Source: Planctomycetota bacterium
GTDB lineage: Bacteria > Planctomycetota > PLA2 > JAEUHO01
Reading direction: 5' to 3'
Assembly (NCBI GenBank): GCA_029259795.1
Contig: JAJDEM010000401.1
Coordinates: 1 to 32,554, forward strand
DNA: 32,554 nt
In this document: piece after piece, positions 1 through 11,108 of the stretch
How positions within the stretch are numbered: position 1 is the stretch's first letter
How the letters are laid out: every line of letters starts with the position of its first letter
The notes under the pieces: generated by a model
What the model was told of the DNA's origin: nothing
The model's input: only the letters and a program-made list of their open reading frames with translations
Databases searched by the model: none
Program-made: the position numbers and the translations under genes

Positions 1-3095
<3,095 letters not shown>

Positions 3096-3213
3096 GGCGC
3101 GTGATTCTCACCCAGAGGACGCCCGAACCGAACGAATCGCTTCCACAAACGCTATGACGTTCCCGCGCTGATTCGCGAGACCCAGGAGACCCCGGGGTGG
3201 GTAGGATCGCGGC

Positions 3214-3711
3214 GTGCTCCTCGTCATACTCCGCCACGGCATCGCCATCGACGCTACGGCCCCTGACTGCGCGAACGATGCGGCTCGCTGGCTGACCCCC
3301 AAGGGCATCCGGCGCACGACCGCAGCGTGCGAGGGGCTGCGCGCCCTTGGCATCGCGCCGGACCCCATCCTCACCAGCCCGCTGGTCCGCGCCCAGGAGA
3401 CCGCCGCCATCGCCGCGAAGGTCCTGGGAGGGACGCTCGAGGTGACCGACACGCTCCGCGGCGGGGTGCAGACGGCCGCCGCGTTCGAGGCGCTGGGTGG
3501 CCTGACGGCCGAGACGGTCCTCTGCGTCGGGCACGCCCCACAGCTGGACCTGCTGGCGCGCCACGCGCTGGCAGACTCGGAGATCGCCCTCGCCTTCCTC
3601 AAGAAGGCCGGGGCCATCGCGATCGAGTTCGACGGCCAGGCTGCCCCCGGGGGCGGCACGCTGCTCTGGCAGCATCAGCCCCGGTCCCTTCGGGAACTGG
3701 GGAGCGCATGA
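3214..3711 (+). CDS. sixA: SixA-type phosphohistidine phosphatase (histidine phosphatase superfamily)
   Basis: A 165-residue protein of the histidine phosphatase superfamily, about the length of E. coli SixA, which removes phosphate from phosphohistidine in signalling proteins. The catalytic RHG motif is at residues 7-9 (phosphoacceptor His8). The second arginine lies in [11 protein letters not shown], and the second catalytic histidine in VGHAPQL. The start is GTG at 3214; a start further downstream would lose the RHG motif. The Shine-Dalgarno is weak. The stop is 10 nt before the PPK2 gene, so the two probably form an operon. The true substrate is unknown; phosphohistidine phosphatase is the family expectation, and a small-molecule phosphatase is also possible. 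Confidence 0.85.
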   Translation: MLLVILRHGIAIDATAPDCANDAARWLTPKGIRRTTAACEGLRALGIAPDPILTSPLVRAQETAAIAAKVLGGTLEVTDTLRGGVQTAAAFEALGGLTAETVLCVGHAPQLDLLARHALADSEIALAFLKKAGAIAIEFDGQAAPGGGTLLWQHQPRSLRELGSA

Positions 3712-3721
3712 GGGAGTACGC

Positions 3722-4597
3722 ATGGCAACCCTGATCGAGAGCCCCTACCTGGTCCCCTTCGACGGCGACTTCGACCTCGCTGCGGCGTCTACAACGCCGC
3801 CGGAGGACGCCCCCAGCAAGAAGACCTGCAAGAAGCGCCTGAAGGATGCCTGCGAGCGAATCGCCGACCTTCAGCGAATCCTGTACGCCCACGACCATCA
3901 CTCCATCCTCTTGGTCTTCCAGGCCATGGATGCAGCCGGAAAAGACGGCACGATTCGCGCCGTCCTCGACGGGGTGAACCCGGCCGGCTGCCAGGTGTTC
4001 TCCTTCAAGCAGCCGTCCACTCTCGAGCTCGACCATGACTTCCTCTGGCGGACGGCGAAGCGCCTTCCCGAGCGCGGCCGTATCGGTGTGTTCAACCGCA
4101 GCTACTACGAGGAGGTCCTCGTCGTGCGCGTCCACCCGGAGTATCTCGGCGGCCAACGCCTCCCGGACCCTACCCCGCTCGAGGAGCTCTGGCCGCAGCG
4201 CTTCGCGTCGATCCGCGACCATGAGCAGCACCTCGCCCGCAACGGAACGGTCATCCTCAAGTTCTTCCTCAACGTCTCGAAGGAAGAGCAGCGCCTGCGG
4301 TTTCTCTCGCGCCTGGACGAGCCGGAGAAGAACTGGAAGTTCTCGACCTCCGACGTGCGTGAGCGGCAGCACTGGGACGCCTACCAGCACGCGTACGCCG
4401 ACGCCCTCGCCGCGACCAGTCGCGCGCACGCGCCGTGGTACGCGGTCCCCGCCGACAGCAAGCCCTTCATGCGCCTGACGATCGCCGAGCTCATCGCAGA
4501 CCAGCTCGAGGCCCTCGACCTGCGCTACCCCGAGGTCGACGCGGAGGTCGCCGCGAACATCGACGCCCTCCGCAAGAAGCTCCGCAAGGAGGGCTAG
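3722..4597 (+). CDS. ppk2: Polyphosphate kinase 2 family protein (polyphosphate:nucleotide phosphotransferase)
   Basis: A 291-residue PPK2 enzyme, which moves phosphate between inorganic polyphosphate and nucleotides. Visible motifs: a Walker A-like stretch [12 protein letters not shown] (residues 66-77), SFKQPST and LDHDFLWR, Walker B-like FNRSYYE (124-130), and a lid module [15 protein letters not shown] followed by DVRERQHWD (about 200-225). The single-domain form and the [10 protein letters not shown] motif resemble PPK2 class II/III enzymes that phosphorylate AMP and/or ADP, rather than class I, which usually has GRDAAGKGG. The start ATG at 3722 has GGGAG 7 nt upstream. It follows the SixA-like phosphatase by 10 nt. 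Family is certain; nucleotide preference is inferred. Confidence 0.92.
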   Translation: MATLIESPYLVPFDGDFDLAAASTTPPEDAPSKKTCKKRLKDACERIADLQRILYAHDHHSILLVFQAMDAAGKDGTIRAVLDGVNPAGCQVFSFKQPSTLELDHDFLWRTAKRLPERGRIGVFNRSYYEEVLVVRVHPEYLGGQRLPDPTPLEELWPQRFASIRDHEQHLARNGTVILKFFLNVSKEEQRLRFLSRLDEPEKNWKFSTSDVRERQHWDAYQHAYADALAATSRAHAPWYAVPADSKPFMRLTIAELIADQLEALDLRYPEVDAEVAANIDALRKKLRKEG

Positions 4598-4628
4598 CCG
4601 CCACCGCACCTACGCAGGTGGCGGGTTT
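4598..4628 (+). terminator. Hairpin after ppk2, possible intrinsic terminator
   Basis: Directly after the ppk2 stop codon, CCGCCACC (4598-4605) pairs perfectly with GGTGGCGG (4617-4624) around an 11-nt loop and is followed by GTTT. The stem is strong, but the T-run is short, as is common in GC-rich genomes. Its position fits termination of the sixA-ppk2 operon before the pseudopilin genes. Confidence 0.5.
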
Positions 4629-4746
4629 GGCCCCGGCTGGGCGGCTGCGCGAGGATCGGGCCCCCGTCTCGGATTGCGACAGTCCTGATACCTAGCAACT
4701 CTAGGCTTCACCTGGGTTCCGGGCGCGTCGAAGAGGGGTAGCAGCC

Positions 4747-5397
4747 GTGAGACGCGCGGGTGTGCTTCGGCACGCCATGACCCAATGCTCCACCCCCCCG
4801 CTGAACCGCTCCTCCGGGCGGGAGCAAGGCTTCTCCATCCTCGAGGTGCTGATTGCCGGAGCCCTGCTCGCGACCGCCCTGCTGGGCCACACCGCGAGCA
4901 TCTTCAGCGAGCAGAAGATGAGTACGGCCCAGCGGGCGCGGAGCAGCGCGCTGTTGGCCTCCGAGCAGTTCATGGAGCGCATGCGCTCCGACGACGACTG
5001 GGTCGGGCTCTACGACCGCCTGCGCACGCTCGCCCTGCTCGCCCAGACGCCGGGCGGCACGGTGCACCTCGATGATGGGCGCCGGGTCTATCCCGCGACG
5101 GACTATTACGACGACTTCGTGCTGCCTGCGGGTCTGCGGGAGCTCCACATCCTCGTAGACGTCCCCGCTGTGCCCGAGGCGGGCGGGGCCGTGCCACCGG
5201 TCATGGTCCTACGGGAGGACGTTCCGCTCGCCGCGTTCGGACTACCCACCGACCTCAATGGCGATGGCGTCATCGACGATGCGACCCACGACGCCGACTA
5301 CCGCGTCCTGCCCCTCGTCGTGACGGTCCGTTGGCAGGCCCCGGGCGCGCCCTCGGAGGAGCTCAGGATCTCAACCTGGCTATGGGGGCAACGATGA
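4747..5397 (+). CDS. Type IV pilin-like minor pseudopilin (PilV/GspI-like), cassette copy 1
   Basis: A 216-residue protein with a prepilin peptidase site G28|FSILEV, Glu at +5, and the hydrophobic helix that anchors pilins. It is probably processed at the inner membrane and incorporated into a type IV pilus or type II secretion-like pseudopilus. The globular part ends with a DLNGDGVIDD loop resembling a dockerin-type calcium site and a terminal STWLWGQR. GTG at 4747 is chosen because GAAGAGGGG lies just upstream; ATG at 4777 would still keep the leader but has no ribosome site. A run of seven C (4793-4799) lies between the start and the cleavage site. The stop overlaps the next start (ATGA). 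It is paralogous to 7447-8250 but lacks about 50 residues found there after the conserved RMRSD segment. Confidence 0.85.
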   Translation: MRRAGVLRHAMTQCSTPPLNRSSGREQGFSILEVLIAGALLATALLGHTASIFSEQKMSTAQRARSSALLASEQFMERMRSDDDWVGLYDRLRTLALLAQTPGGTVHLDDGRRVYPATDYYDDFVLPAGLRELHILVDVPAVPEAGGAVPPVMVLREDVPLAAFGLPTDLNGDGVIDDATHDADYRVLPLVVTVRWQAPGAPSEELRISTWLWGQR

Positions 5398-5936
5398 GCC
5401 GCTCGCCTAGCACCCACGGGTTTACGATCTTCGAGGTCATCGTCGTCATGAGCCTCATCGCGCTCATCTTCGCTTCGGTCGGGCCGCTGTTTTCCTCCAA
5501 CACAAACATGGTGGAGGACAGCCGGGCCCACCAGCGGGCCGAGGCTGCCCATCGCCGCAACATGAGCGCGCTGACGCGTCTGCTGCGGGGCGTCGACATC
5601 CAGACTCTGAGTGGATTCAGCAGCGAGGGCCTTGCCACCGCGCCGAGCTTCTCGCGCGTCACGGGTGCCGACCTCGACGACCTCACCTACACCGGCAGCG
5701 AGCAGCTGCGCTGGATCGCCTCCCCCATCGGCGTCGATGGGGTTTCGTCCCCGGGCGCCGTCTATCTCGAACGGGCCGGCACGCGCTATCTGATCGCCGA
5801 CCGCGTCCCTGCCGGAGGCTTCCGTCTACGGCAAGAGGGCCAGAACCTGGTGATCGAACTCAGCACGTACTGGACGACGAGCGCGAGCCGGGTGGTCACA
5901 AAGAGCACCGAATCTGTGGTCTCGATAAGGAACTGA
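5394..5936 (+). CDS. Type IV pilin-like minor pseudopilin (PilW/GspJ-like), cassette copy 1
   Basis: A 180-residue pseudopilin. The short leader MSRSPSTHG is followed by FTIFEV (Glu +5) and a hydrophobic helix (about residues 10-32). The start ATG overlaps the preceding stop as ATGA, with GGGGG a few bases upstream; starts further upstream would give an implausible leader. The rest is a soluble domain with VTGADLDDLTY and an ending VVTKSTESVVSIRN, both nearly repeated in the paralogue at 8247-8789. By order and size it matches the PilW/GspJ position of minor pilin sets, but sequence alone does not fix the name. Expected role: a tip or priming subunit of a pilus-like fibre. Confidence 0.85.
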   Translation: MSRSPSTHGFTIFEVIVVMSLIALIFASVGPLFSSNTNMVEDSRAHQRAEAAHRRNMSALTRLLRGVDIQTLSGFSSEGLATAPSFSRVTGADLDDLTYTGSEQLRWIASPIGVDGVSSPGAVYLERAGTRYLIADRVPAGGFRLRQEGQNLVIELSTYWTTSASRVVTKSTESVVSIRN

Positions 5937-5938
5937 AC

Positions 5939-7210
5939 ATGCAGCCGACACCGCGAAGCAACCGCCCAGCACGCGCGGCAGAGCGAGGCATGGTCCTCTG
6001 GATGACCATGCTCATCGTATTGATGCTTGGTGGTCTCTCCACCGCCTTCCTCTGGGAGGGACTGGGGGAGAAGACCGCCGTCGAGCATCGGCGGACCACG
6101 CTCCTGGCCCTCGAGATCTGCGAGATGGGCGCCATCAGCTCCACCATGGAGATCACCTCGCTCGAGGACTCAACAACCGATGGCGTCGGCAACGTCACTC
6201 GACCCTTTGCCGGGGGCGACTTCGAGTCCGTCGCCGTCCAGAACCCCAACTTCCCCGATCGCTGGCGTATCACCACACGCGGCACCTACCGCCTGTCGAC
6301 CAAGCGCATCGAGATCGGCGTCCGCCGCCGGGAGCGCAGTGAATGGGTGGAAGGGTTGTTCGCCAAGGACGATCTGACGTTCAACGGCGACGTCCGCACC
6401 GACTCGTTCGACAGCCGACTGGGAACGTACGCTTCCCAAGCAACCAACAACGATGCTGGCGGGCCCCACGCGGGTACACGTGGCCACATCGGCAGCAACG
6501 CGACGATCCGCGTCACCGGTTCGGCCATGCACGTGCGCGGCAATGCCATCCCCGGTCCACTCAGCCCCATCGAAGCGAGCGGCACCCCGACGATCCTCGG
6601 CGACACGCTGCCGCGGCGCGCCGAAGTCCCCCTGCCGGAGGTACCACAGAGCGAGTTCGAGGCGGCCTTGGCCACCAACGACAACGCCGGCATCCTCGTC
6701 GCCGGCGGCGGCGGCAAGCCCCCCTACACCGCCAAGACCTACGCGCTCGTGGCCAACGGGACGACCGTCGTCACGCTCCCAGGCGGCACGTACTTCTTCT
6801 CCGAGGTTCGGCTCTCCGGCGGTGCCCAGCTGAAGGTCACCGGCGCCGCGACGATCTACGTGACCGGCCAGTTCGACCTCGGCGGTGGCACCTTTGTCAA
6901 CACGACCGGCATCGCGAGCAACATGCTGGTGTATGCCCACCCCTACGCCCTGCCTGGCGGGGTCACGCCGAGCCACTCGGAGGTGATCTTCAGCGGTGGC
7001 TCCGGATCGGCGCTGGCGGTCTACGCGCCAGCCGTGGACGTCACGGTCAACGGGAACAGCGACGTGTACGGCGCCCTCGTCGGCCGGCAGATCAAGAGCA
7101 CAGGCGACGCGTTCTTCCACTACGACGTCGCCTTGGGCGACTGGAACAAGCTCTCGCTCGTCTACATGGAGCGGCTCTATTGGAAGGATCTCAGCGCGCC
7201 GCTGCGCTAG
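5939..7210 (+). CDS. PilX-like minor pilin with large C-terminal domain, cassette copy 1
   Basis: A 423-residue protein whose N-terminus (AERG followed by MVLWMTMLIVLML) resembles PilX-type minor pilins, with a hydrophobic helix at about residues 18-40 but no clear Glu+5. After a linker, GVRRRERSEWVEGLFAKDDLTFNG leads to a region rich in short beta-strand and glycine motifs (GNAIPGPL, PGGTYFFSEVRLSGGAQLKV, TIYVTGQFDLGGGTF). This resembles the DUF7305-like or polymer-forming-like domains found behind PilX N-termini. The start follows the previous stop by 2 nt, with AAGGA upstream. It is paralogous to 8812-10182. Likely an exported fibre or tip component; the precise role is not known. Confidence 0.82.
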   Translation: MQPTPRSNRPARAAERGMVLWMTMLIVLMLGGLSTAFLWEGLGEKTAVEHRRTTLLALEICEMGAISSTMEITSLEDSTTDGVGNVTRPFAGGDFESVAVQNPNFPDRWRITTRGTYRLSTKRIEIGVRRRERSEWVEGLFAKDDLTFNGDVRTDSFDSRLGTYASQATNNDAGGPHAGTRGHIGSNATIRVTGSAMHVRGNAIPGPLSPIEASGTPTILGDTLPRRAEVPLPEVPQSEFEAALATNDNAGILVAGGGGKPPYTAKTYALVANGTTVVTLPGGTYFFSEVRLSGGAQLKVTGAATIYVTGQFDLGGGTFVNTTGIASNMLVYAHPYALPGGVTPSHSEVIFSGGSGSALAVYAPAVDVTVNGNSDVYGALVGRQIKSTGDAFFHYDVALGDWNKLSLVYMERLYWKDLSAPLR

Positions 7211-7217
7211 CTCGCTT

Positions 7218-7229
7218 CCTGCATGCAGG
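7218..7229. repeat. 12-nt perfect palindrome between the two pseudopilin cassettes
   Basis: CCTGCATGCAGG lies 8 nt after the stop of the first PilX-like gene, and a shorter TGCATGCA recurs near 7288. The 236-nt gap (7211-7446) between the two cassettes is AT-richer towards its right end and probably carries the promoter of the second cassette, but I cannot fix -35 and -10 boxes. The palindrome could be a protein-binding site or chance. Confidence 0.3.
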
Positions 7230-7446
7230 CTGCCCGGAGTTCGGGCGCTGGCGGCCCGCCCCATGATGGAGGGGCCGACCGGATTCGTGCATGCATCGGG
7301 CCAAGTCCACTGCGTACACACTAACCAGCAAGCGCCATCAACTGCCGTATAGGGCGTGTCTGCGTCAGATATGAACGTTACCGCACGCAAGTGTTCAGGA
7401 TTGGTTCACCTCTTGTCGATGCGGTAGACGGACAAAGAGATACGGG

Positions 7447-8250
7447 ATGCGTGACGGCATCCTCATGATTCGCAAGACCACACGACACGCTCGTGCGAGG
7501 AACGGCCTCTCGGAAGGCGGCTTTTCCTTGCTCGAGGTCCTGATCGGCGCATCGCTGCTAGCGATCGCGCTGCTTGGGCACACGTCGAGCATCTTCTCCG
7601 AGCACCGCCTCAGCGCCGAACAGCGTGCGCGCAGCACTGCCATGCTTGCCATGGAGCAGTTCACGGAACGCATGCGCTCCGATGAGGACTTCGCGGGGCT
7701 CTTCGAGCGGCTCAACAACCTCCAGGAGCTCTCGCGCCGCACGCCGGCCGCCGCCTACACGTGGCTCCACGAGATGGTCCGCGGCTACTACGAAGAAGAC
7801 CTCCTCTACACCGCAGACGGCACGTTGGCGATGGACGCGTACGACACGCTCTACGCCTCGTGGAACTACACGCAATCCACCCTGCTCGTCGTGGACGACT
7901 TCGAGTCGACCCGCTCGGGCTTCGTGTCCCTGCGCGACGGCCGGCGCGCCTTCGCAGCTCAAACCTACTACGACGACTTTGTGGTCCCCGCCGGCATTCG
8001 TGACTTCCATGTAGCCGTCGAGGTGCCGTCGGCGCCGACCGCCGAGGATCCCACACCGGTCCTTCGCGAGGACGTCCCGCTCTCCCGGTTCGGCCTGCCT
8101 GCAGACTTGAACGGCGATGGCGTCATCGACGACAAGGCGCACTCCGGCGACTACCGGACGATCCCGGTCATCGTGACCTACCGCTGGACGTCGGCTACGG
8201 GTGGCGCGGAGGAACTGCGCCTCTCCACCTGGATCTGGGGGAATCGATGA
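7447..8250 (+). CDS. Type IV pilin-like minor pseudopilin (PilV/GspI-like), cassette copy 2
   Basis: A 267-residue paralogue of 4747-5397 with prepilin site G25|FSLLEV and Glu at +5. Shared landmarks are LGHT-SSIFSE, QRARS, RMRSDED, the YYDDFVVPAG segment, REDVPL, DLNGDGVIDD and the terminal STWIWGNR. It carries about 50 extra residues (roughly 98-150, containing WLHEMVRGYYEEDLLYTADG) that copy 1 lacks. The calcium-loop-like DLNGDGVIDD is retained. ATG at 7447 is used; ATG at 7465 is an alternative that keeps the leader. The stop overlaps the next gene as ATGA, the same layout as copy 1. Confidence 0.85.
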   Translation: MRDGILMIRKTTRHARARNGLSEGGFSLLEVLIGASLLAIALLGHTSSIFSEHRLSAEQRARSTAMLAMEQFTERMRSDEDFAGLFERLNNLQELSRRTPAAAYTWLHEMVRGYYEEDLLYTADGTLAMDAYDTLYASWNYTQSTLLVVDDFESTRSGFVSLRDGRRAFAAQTYYDDFVVPAGIRDFHVAVEVPSAPTAEDPTPVLREDVPLSRFGLPADLNGDGVIDDKAHSGDYRTIPVIVTYRWTSATGGAEELRLSTWIWGNR

Positions 8251-8789
8251 GCCGCGCACGGACACAGGCCGGATTCACGCTCTACGAGGTTACCGTCGTG
8301 ATTGCGCTGATGGCACTTGCGGGCACCGCCGTGGCTCAGCTCTTCAAGGGCAACACGGAACTCGTAAACGACACGCGCGCCCTGCAGCGGGCGGAAGCTG
8401 CGCATCGTCGCAACCTTGGTGCCCTGACGCGCGTGTTGCGTGGGATCGACATCCAGACGCTGGCGGGATTCGACAGCCAGGGAATGGCCTCGAGTCCCTC
8501 CTTTGGCCGTGTGACGGGCGCCGACCTCGACGACTTCACCTACCGCGGCGACGAGAAACTCTCATGGAAGGCCTCCCCCGTCGCCGTGGACGGTGTCGTC
8601 AAGCCGGGTGCGGTCTACCTCGTCCGCGACGGCGCGAGCCGCCTTGTCGCGGACCGCATCCCCGCGGGCGGGTTCTTCGTCCGCCAGCAGGGCCAGAGCC
8701 TGGTCATCCACCTCACGACGTTCTTCGCAACCGGCGCGGGACGCGTCGTCTCGCGCTCCAGCGAATCCGTCGTTTCCATTCGCAACTGA
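8247..8789 (+). CDS. Type IV pilin-like minor pseudopilin (PilW/GspJ-like), cassette copy 2
   Basis: A 180-residue paralogue of 5394-5936, identical in length, with leader MSRARTQAG and cleavage before FTLYEV (Glu +5). The conserved landmarks RAEAAHRRN, LRGIDIQTLAGF, FGRVTGADLDDFTY and SSESVVSIRN show that the two genes come from one duplication. Its start overlaps the upstream stop (ATGA), with GGGGG just before. Expected to be an inner-membrane pseudopilin assembled with its neighbours. Confidence 0.85.
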   Translation: MSRARTQAGFTLYEVTVVIALMALAGTAVAQLFKGNTELVNDTRALQRAEAAHRRNLGALTRVLRGIDIQTLAGFDSQGMASSPSFGRVTGADLDDFTYRGDEKLSWKASPVAVDGVVKPGAVYLVRDGASRLVADRIPAGGFFVRQQGQSLVIHLTTFFATGAGRVVSRSSESVVSIRN

Positions 8790-8811
8790 GTACCCCCCGA
8801 CAACAACCACC

Positions 8812-10182
8812 ATGCACATCACCCCCCCCCAGCACCGTGCCGACGAGCGAGGCAGCATCCTCATCGTCGTCAGCCTGATCATCCTCTTGCTCGGCGCGCT
8901 CTCCTTCGGCTTCCTGCAAGAGGGCCTCGCAGAGAAGGCCTCTGTTGAGCTCCGCATGTCCGACCTTCGTGCGCTTGAGATCGCTGAGAAGGGCGTCATC
9001 GAGGCGACGCTCGAGATCTTCGCGCAGAAGGACGGCGGCATCGATGGCATCGGCTTTGTCTCTGGCGACTACGCCGGGGGCGACTTCGAAGTCACGGCCC
9101 AACAGGATCCGACACACACGGACCGCTGGACACTGACAGCCGTCGCCACGCATCGCTTCGCCACGCGCCGCATCGAGGTAGGGCTACGCCGCCGCGCAGG
9201 CGGCGACTACGTCGAGGGCCTGTTTGCGAAGGATCGCCTGACGTTCAACGGACTGACGCAAACCGACGCCTACGACAGCCGACTCGGCACCTACGCCAGC
9301 CAGGCAACCCAGAACGACGGCGGCGGAGCCTTCGCCTTGACCGGCGGCCACGTGGGCAGCAACCGCGATGTCGTCCTGCACGGCTCGAGTGTCACAATCC
9401 GCGGCAACGCCATCCCCGGCCCGCTGCATCAAACCAGCATGTCAGGCAACCCGACGGTGCTGGGCGATGTCCTCCCGCGCCGCCAGGAGATCCAGTTGGA
9501 TCCCGTCCCGCTGAGCGAGTTCCAGGCCGCCCTGGCCTCGAATGCCAACGCCGAGTTGACGCCCCCCCCGCCCGGAACCGGCGGCACCTCCGGCGGTAGC
9601 GGAAACGGCAATGGAAACGGCAATGGAAACGGCAACGGCAACGGCAACGGCAATGGAGGTGGCAGCGGAAGCAACGGTGGCGGCGCCAACAGTGCCTACA
9701 ACCCGACCACCTACGCCCTGAGCGCGAAGGGCCAGGACATCGTGACGCTCACGGGCGGCACCTACATCTTCTCGAGCGTCAGCCTCACCGGCCAGGCCCA
9801 GCTCGTCGTCGAAGGCCCGACGAAGATCTACGTGACGGGGGACTTCGACGTGAGCGGCGGCGGGTTCGTGAACCAATCCGGTCGCCCTGCGGACCTACGC
9901 GTCTTCGCCCACCCCTACGCGGTGATCCCCGGGCACTCCCCCTCCAGCAGCGCGGTCAAGATCCGCGGCGGAACCTCGGCGAGCATGTCGCTGTACGCGC
10001 CCGGCGCCACGCTGTCTGTGCACGGCGGCGACGATGTGTTCGGTGCATTCATCGCCAGCACGATCACGATCGCGGGCAACTCGCGCTTTCACTACGACAA
10101 GGCGCTTGGCGACATCCACGAACACAGCAACGCATCCATCGAGCGCCTCTACTGGCGGGACCTCCAAGAGAGGCTGCGCTAA
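8812..10182 (+). CDS. PilX-like minor pilin with Gly-Asn repeat linker, cassette copy 2
   Basis: A 456-residue paralogue of 5939-7210. The N-terminus DERG followed by SILIVVSLIILLLG forms the pilin-like helix. Matching blocks include EGLFAKDRLTFNG, YDSRLGTYASQAT, GNAIPGPL, TYALSAKGQDIVTLTGGTYIF and IERLYWRDLQERLR. The open frame extends upstream to 8593, but that part overlaps the previous gene, so ATG at 8812 is chosen. No Shine-Dalgarno is visible before it (the upstream sequence is C-rich), unlike copy 1. Codons 4-7 contain an uninterrupted run of nine C (8822-8830). A proline run followed by a Gly/Asn/Ser linker (9562-9690) is inserted where copy 1 has only a few glycines. Confidence 0.82.
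   Translation: MHITPPQHRADERGSILIVVSLIILLLGALSFGFLQEGLAEKASVELRMSDLRALEIAEKGVIEATLEIFAQKDGGIDGIGFVSGDYAGGDFEVTAQQDPTHTDRWTLTAVATHRFATRRIEVGLRRRAGGDYVEGLFAKDRLTFNGLTQTDAYDSRLGTYASQATQNDGGGAFALTGGHVGSNRDVVLHGSSVTIRGNAIPGPLHQTSMSGNPTVLGDVLPRRQEIQLDPVPLSEFQAALASNANAELTPPPPGTGGTSGGSGNGNGNGNGNGNGNGNGNGGGSGSNGGGANSAYNPTTYALSAKGQDIVTLTGGTYIFSSVSLTGQAQLVVEGPTKIYVTGDFDVSGGGFVNQSGRPADLRVFAHPYAVIPGHSPSSSAVKIRGGTSASMSLYAPGATLSVHGGDDVFGAFIASTITIAGNSRFHYDKALGDIHEHSNASIERLYWRDLQERLR
9601..9654 (+). repeat. (Gly-Asn)9-encoding tandem repeat
   Basis: Nine consecutive Gly-Asn codon pairs (GGA/GGC AAC/AAT) inside the second PilX-like gene, flanked by Gly/Ser-rich codons. The 6-nt unit, with partial 12-nt higher order, is prone to length change without frameshift. 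The first cassette copy lacks it, so it arose after the duplication or was lost there. The protein segment would be a flexible linker. Confidence 0.9.
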
Positions 10183-10186
10183 CCCC

Positions 10187-11080
10187 ATGCTCTTCACACG
10201 AGTCCTCACCACCATAGCCGTCCTTGGCGCGCTCCTGGCCGCGGGCAGCGCACAGGCAAGCGACGACCCCGTGCGCCTCTGGGCGACCAAGCTCGGCGCG
10301 CCGGCGACAGCGAGCGCGGTCGACACCGCTCTCGATGACACGGCCGCTGGCGAAGGCGACGCGGTCGCACTCGCACGAGCGCTCGCCGCGAGTCGCGGCG
10401 TCGAGGCCGCTCGCGGCCTGGGCACGCTTCTCAAGCGACGCGATGCCAAGGTTCGCATCGAAGCGATGCTCGGGCTTGCGCGTGTCGGCCTCCGCTCGAG
10501 TGGTCTGGCCGAGCGGTTGCACAAGCGGCTGGCCGACGCTCACATCAGCAAGCGCGAGCGCTGGGCCGCGGTTGTTGCCCTCGGCGCGGTCGGAGACGGC
10601 CGCGACATGGAGGTCTTGCTCGGCTTTGCGTCGCGCGATACCGAGGACCGGGAGCTGCGCGCCGGCGCGTTTCGCGCCCTGGCCGCGATCACCAAGGTTC
10701 GTATTCCCTTCGTACACGCCCGCTGGACCTACTGGTGGCGAAAGTACGAAACGCGCGGCGCCGACCGCGTCAAGAAGGCCATCGAGGCCCTGGAGGCCGC
10801 GCCGGGTGCGCCCGACGCCATCGCCCACGAGGCCGCCCTCGCGGCGTACGGCTGGGCCGATCTGGCAACCCTCAGTGAGGCGCTGGCACGCTGGCTGGGC
10901 GGCTCTGCGAAGGGGCTGGAGGCCGTTGCCTGCCGGCTCGCGTCGTATCACCGCTTGGCGGATCTGGCCCCCGCCATCGTGGCGTTGGGCAACGGACGCG
11001 GGGTCAAGACAGCACTCCGGGATGCCTCGGCGAAGGCCGCGAAGCGCCTGGGCGTGGCCGCAGTGGAGCCGGCACGGTAG
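10187..11080 (+). CDS. Exported HEAT-like repeat protein
   Basis: A 297-residue protein with a signal peptide (hydrophobic residues 6-18, likely cut after AQA at SDDP). The body is alpha-helical, with repeated units such as AVALARALAASRGVEAARGLGTLL, DAKVRIEAMLGLARVGL and RERWAAVVALGAVGDGRDMEVLL, the pattern of HEAT or armadillo-like scaffolds. No catalytic motif is visible. It starts 4 nt after the second PilX-like gene, so it is probably cotranscribed with the cassette and may be a periplasmic assembly partner of the pseudopilins. That role is inferred only from position. Confidence 0.75.
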   Translation: MLFTRVLTTIAVLGALLAAGSAQASDDPVRLWATKLGAPATASAVDTALDDTAAGEGDAVALARALAASRGVEAARGLGTLLKRRDAKVRIEAMLGLARVGLRSSGLAERLHKRLADAHISKRERWAAVVALGAVGDGRDMEVLLGFASRDTEDRELRAGAFRALAAITKVRIPFVHARWTYWWRKYETRGADRVKKAIEALEAAPGAPDAIAHEAALAAYGWADLATLSEALARWLGGSAKGLEAVACRLASYHRLADLAPAIVALGNGRGVKTALRDASAKAAKRLGVAAVEPAR

Positions 11081-11104
11081 ATTCCTCCCCACGGATGGAG
11101 GAAT
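11081..11104 (+). promoter_or_regulatory. Hairpin that sequesters the ribosome-binding site of the next gene
   Basis: ATTCCTCC (11081-11088) is perfectly complementary to GGAGGAAT (11097-11104) across an 8-nt loop. The 3' arm contains the Shine-Dalgarno GGAGGA of the gene starting at 11109, and the 5' arm begins directly after the TAG stop of the upstream gene. A ribosome finishing the upstream gene would open the stem, so translational coupling is the simplest reading. A thermosensor-like or other RNA switch is possible. Confidence 0.6.
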
Positions 11105-11108
11105 CGAC

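Noticed and set aside
3096-3213. SAH or cobalamin riboswitch in front of metH
   Set aside because: The 118-nt leader shows none of the conserved cores I know for these riboswitches.
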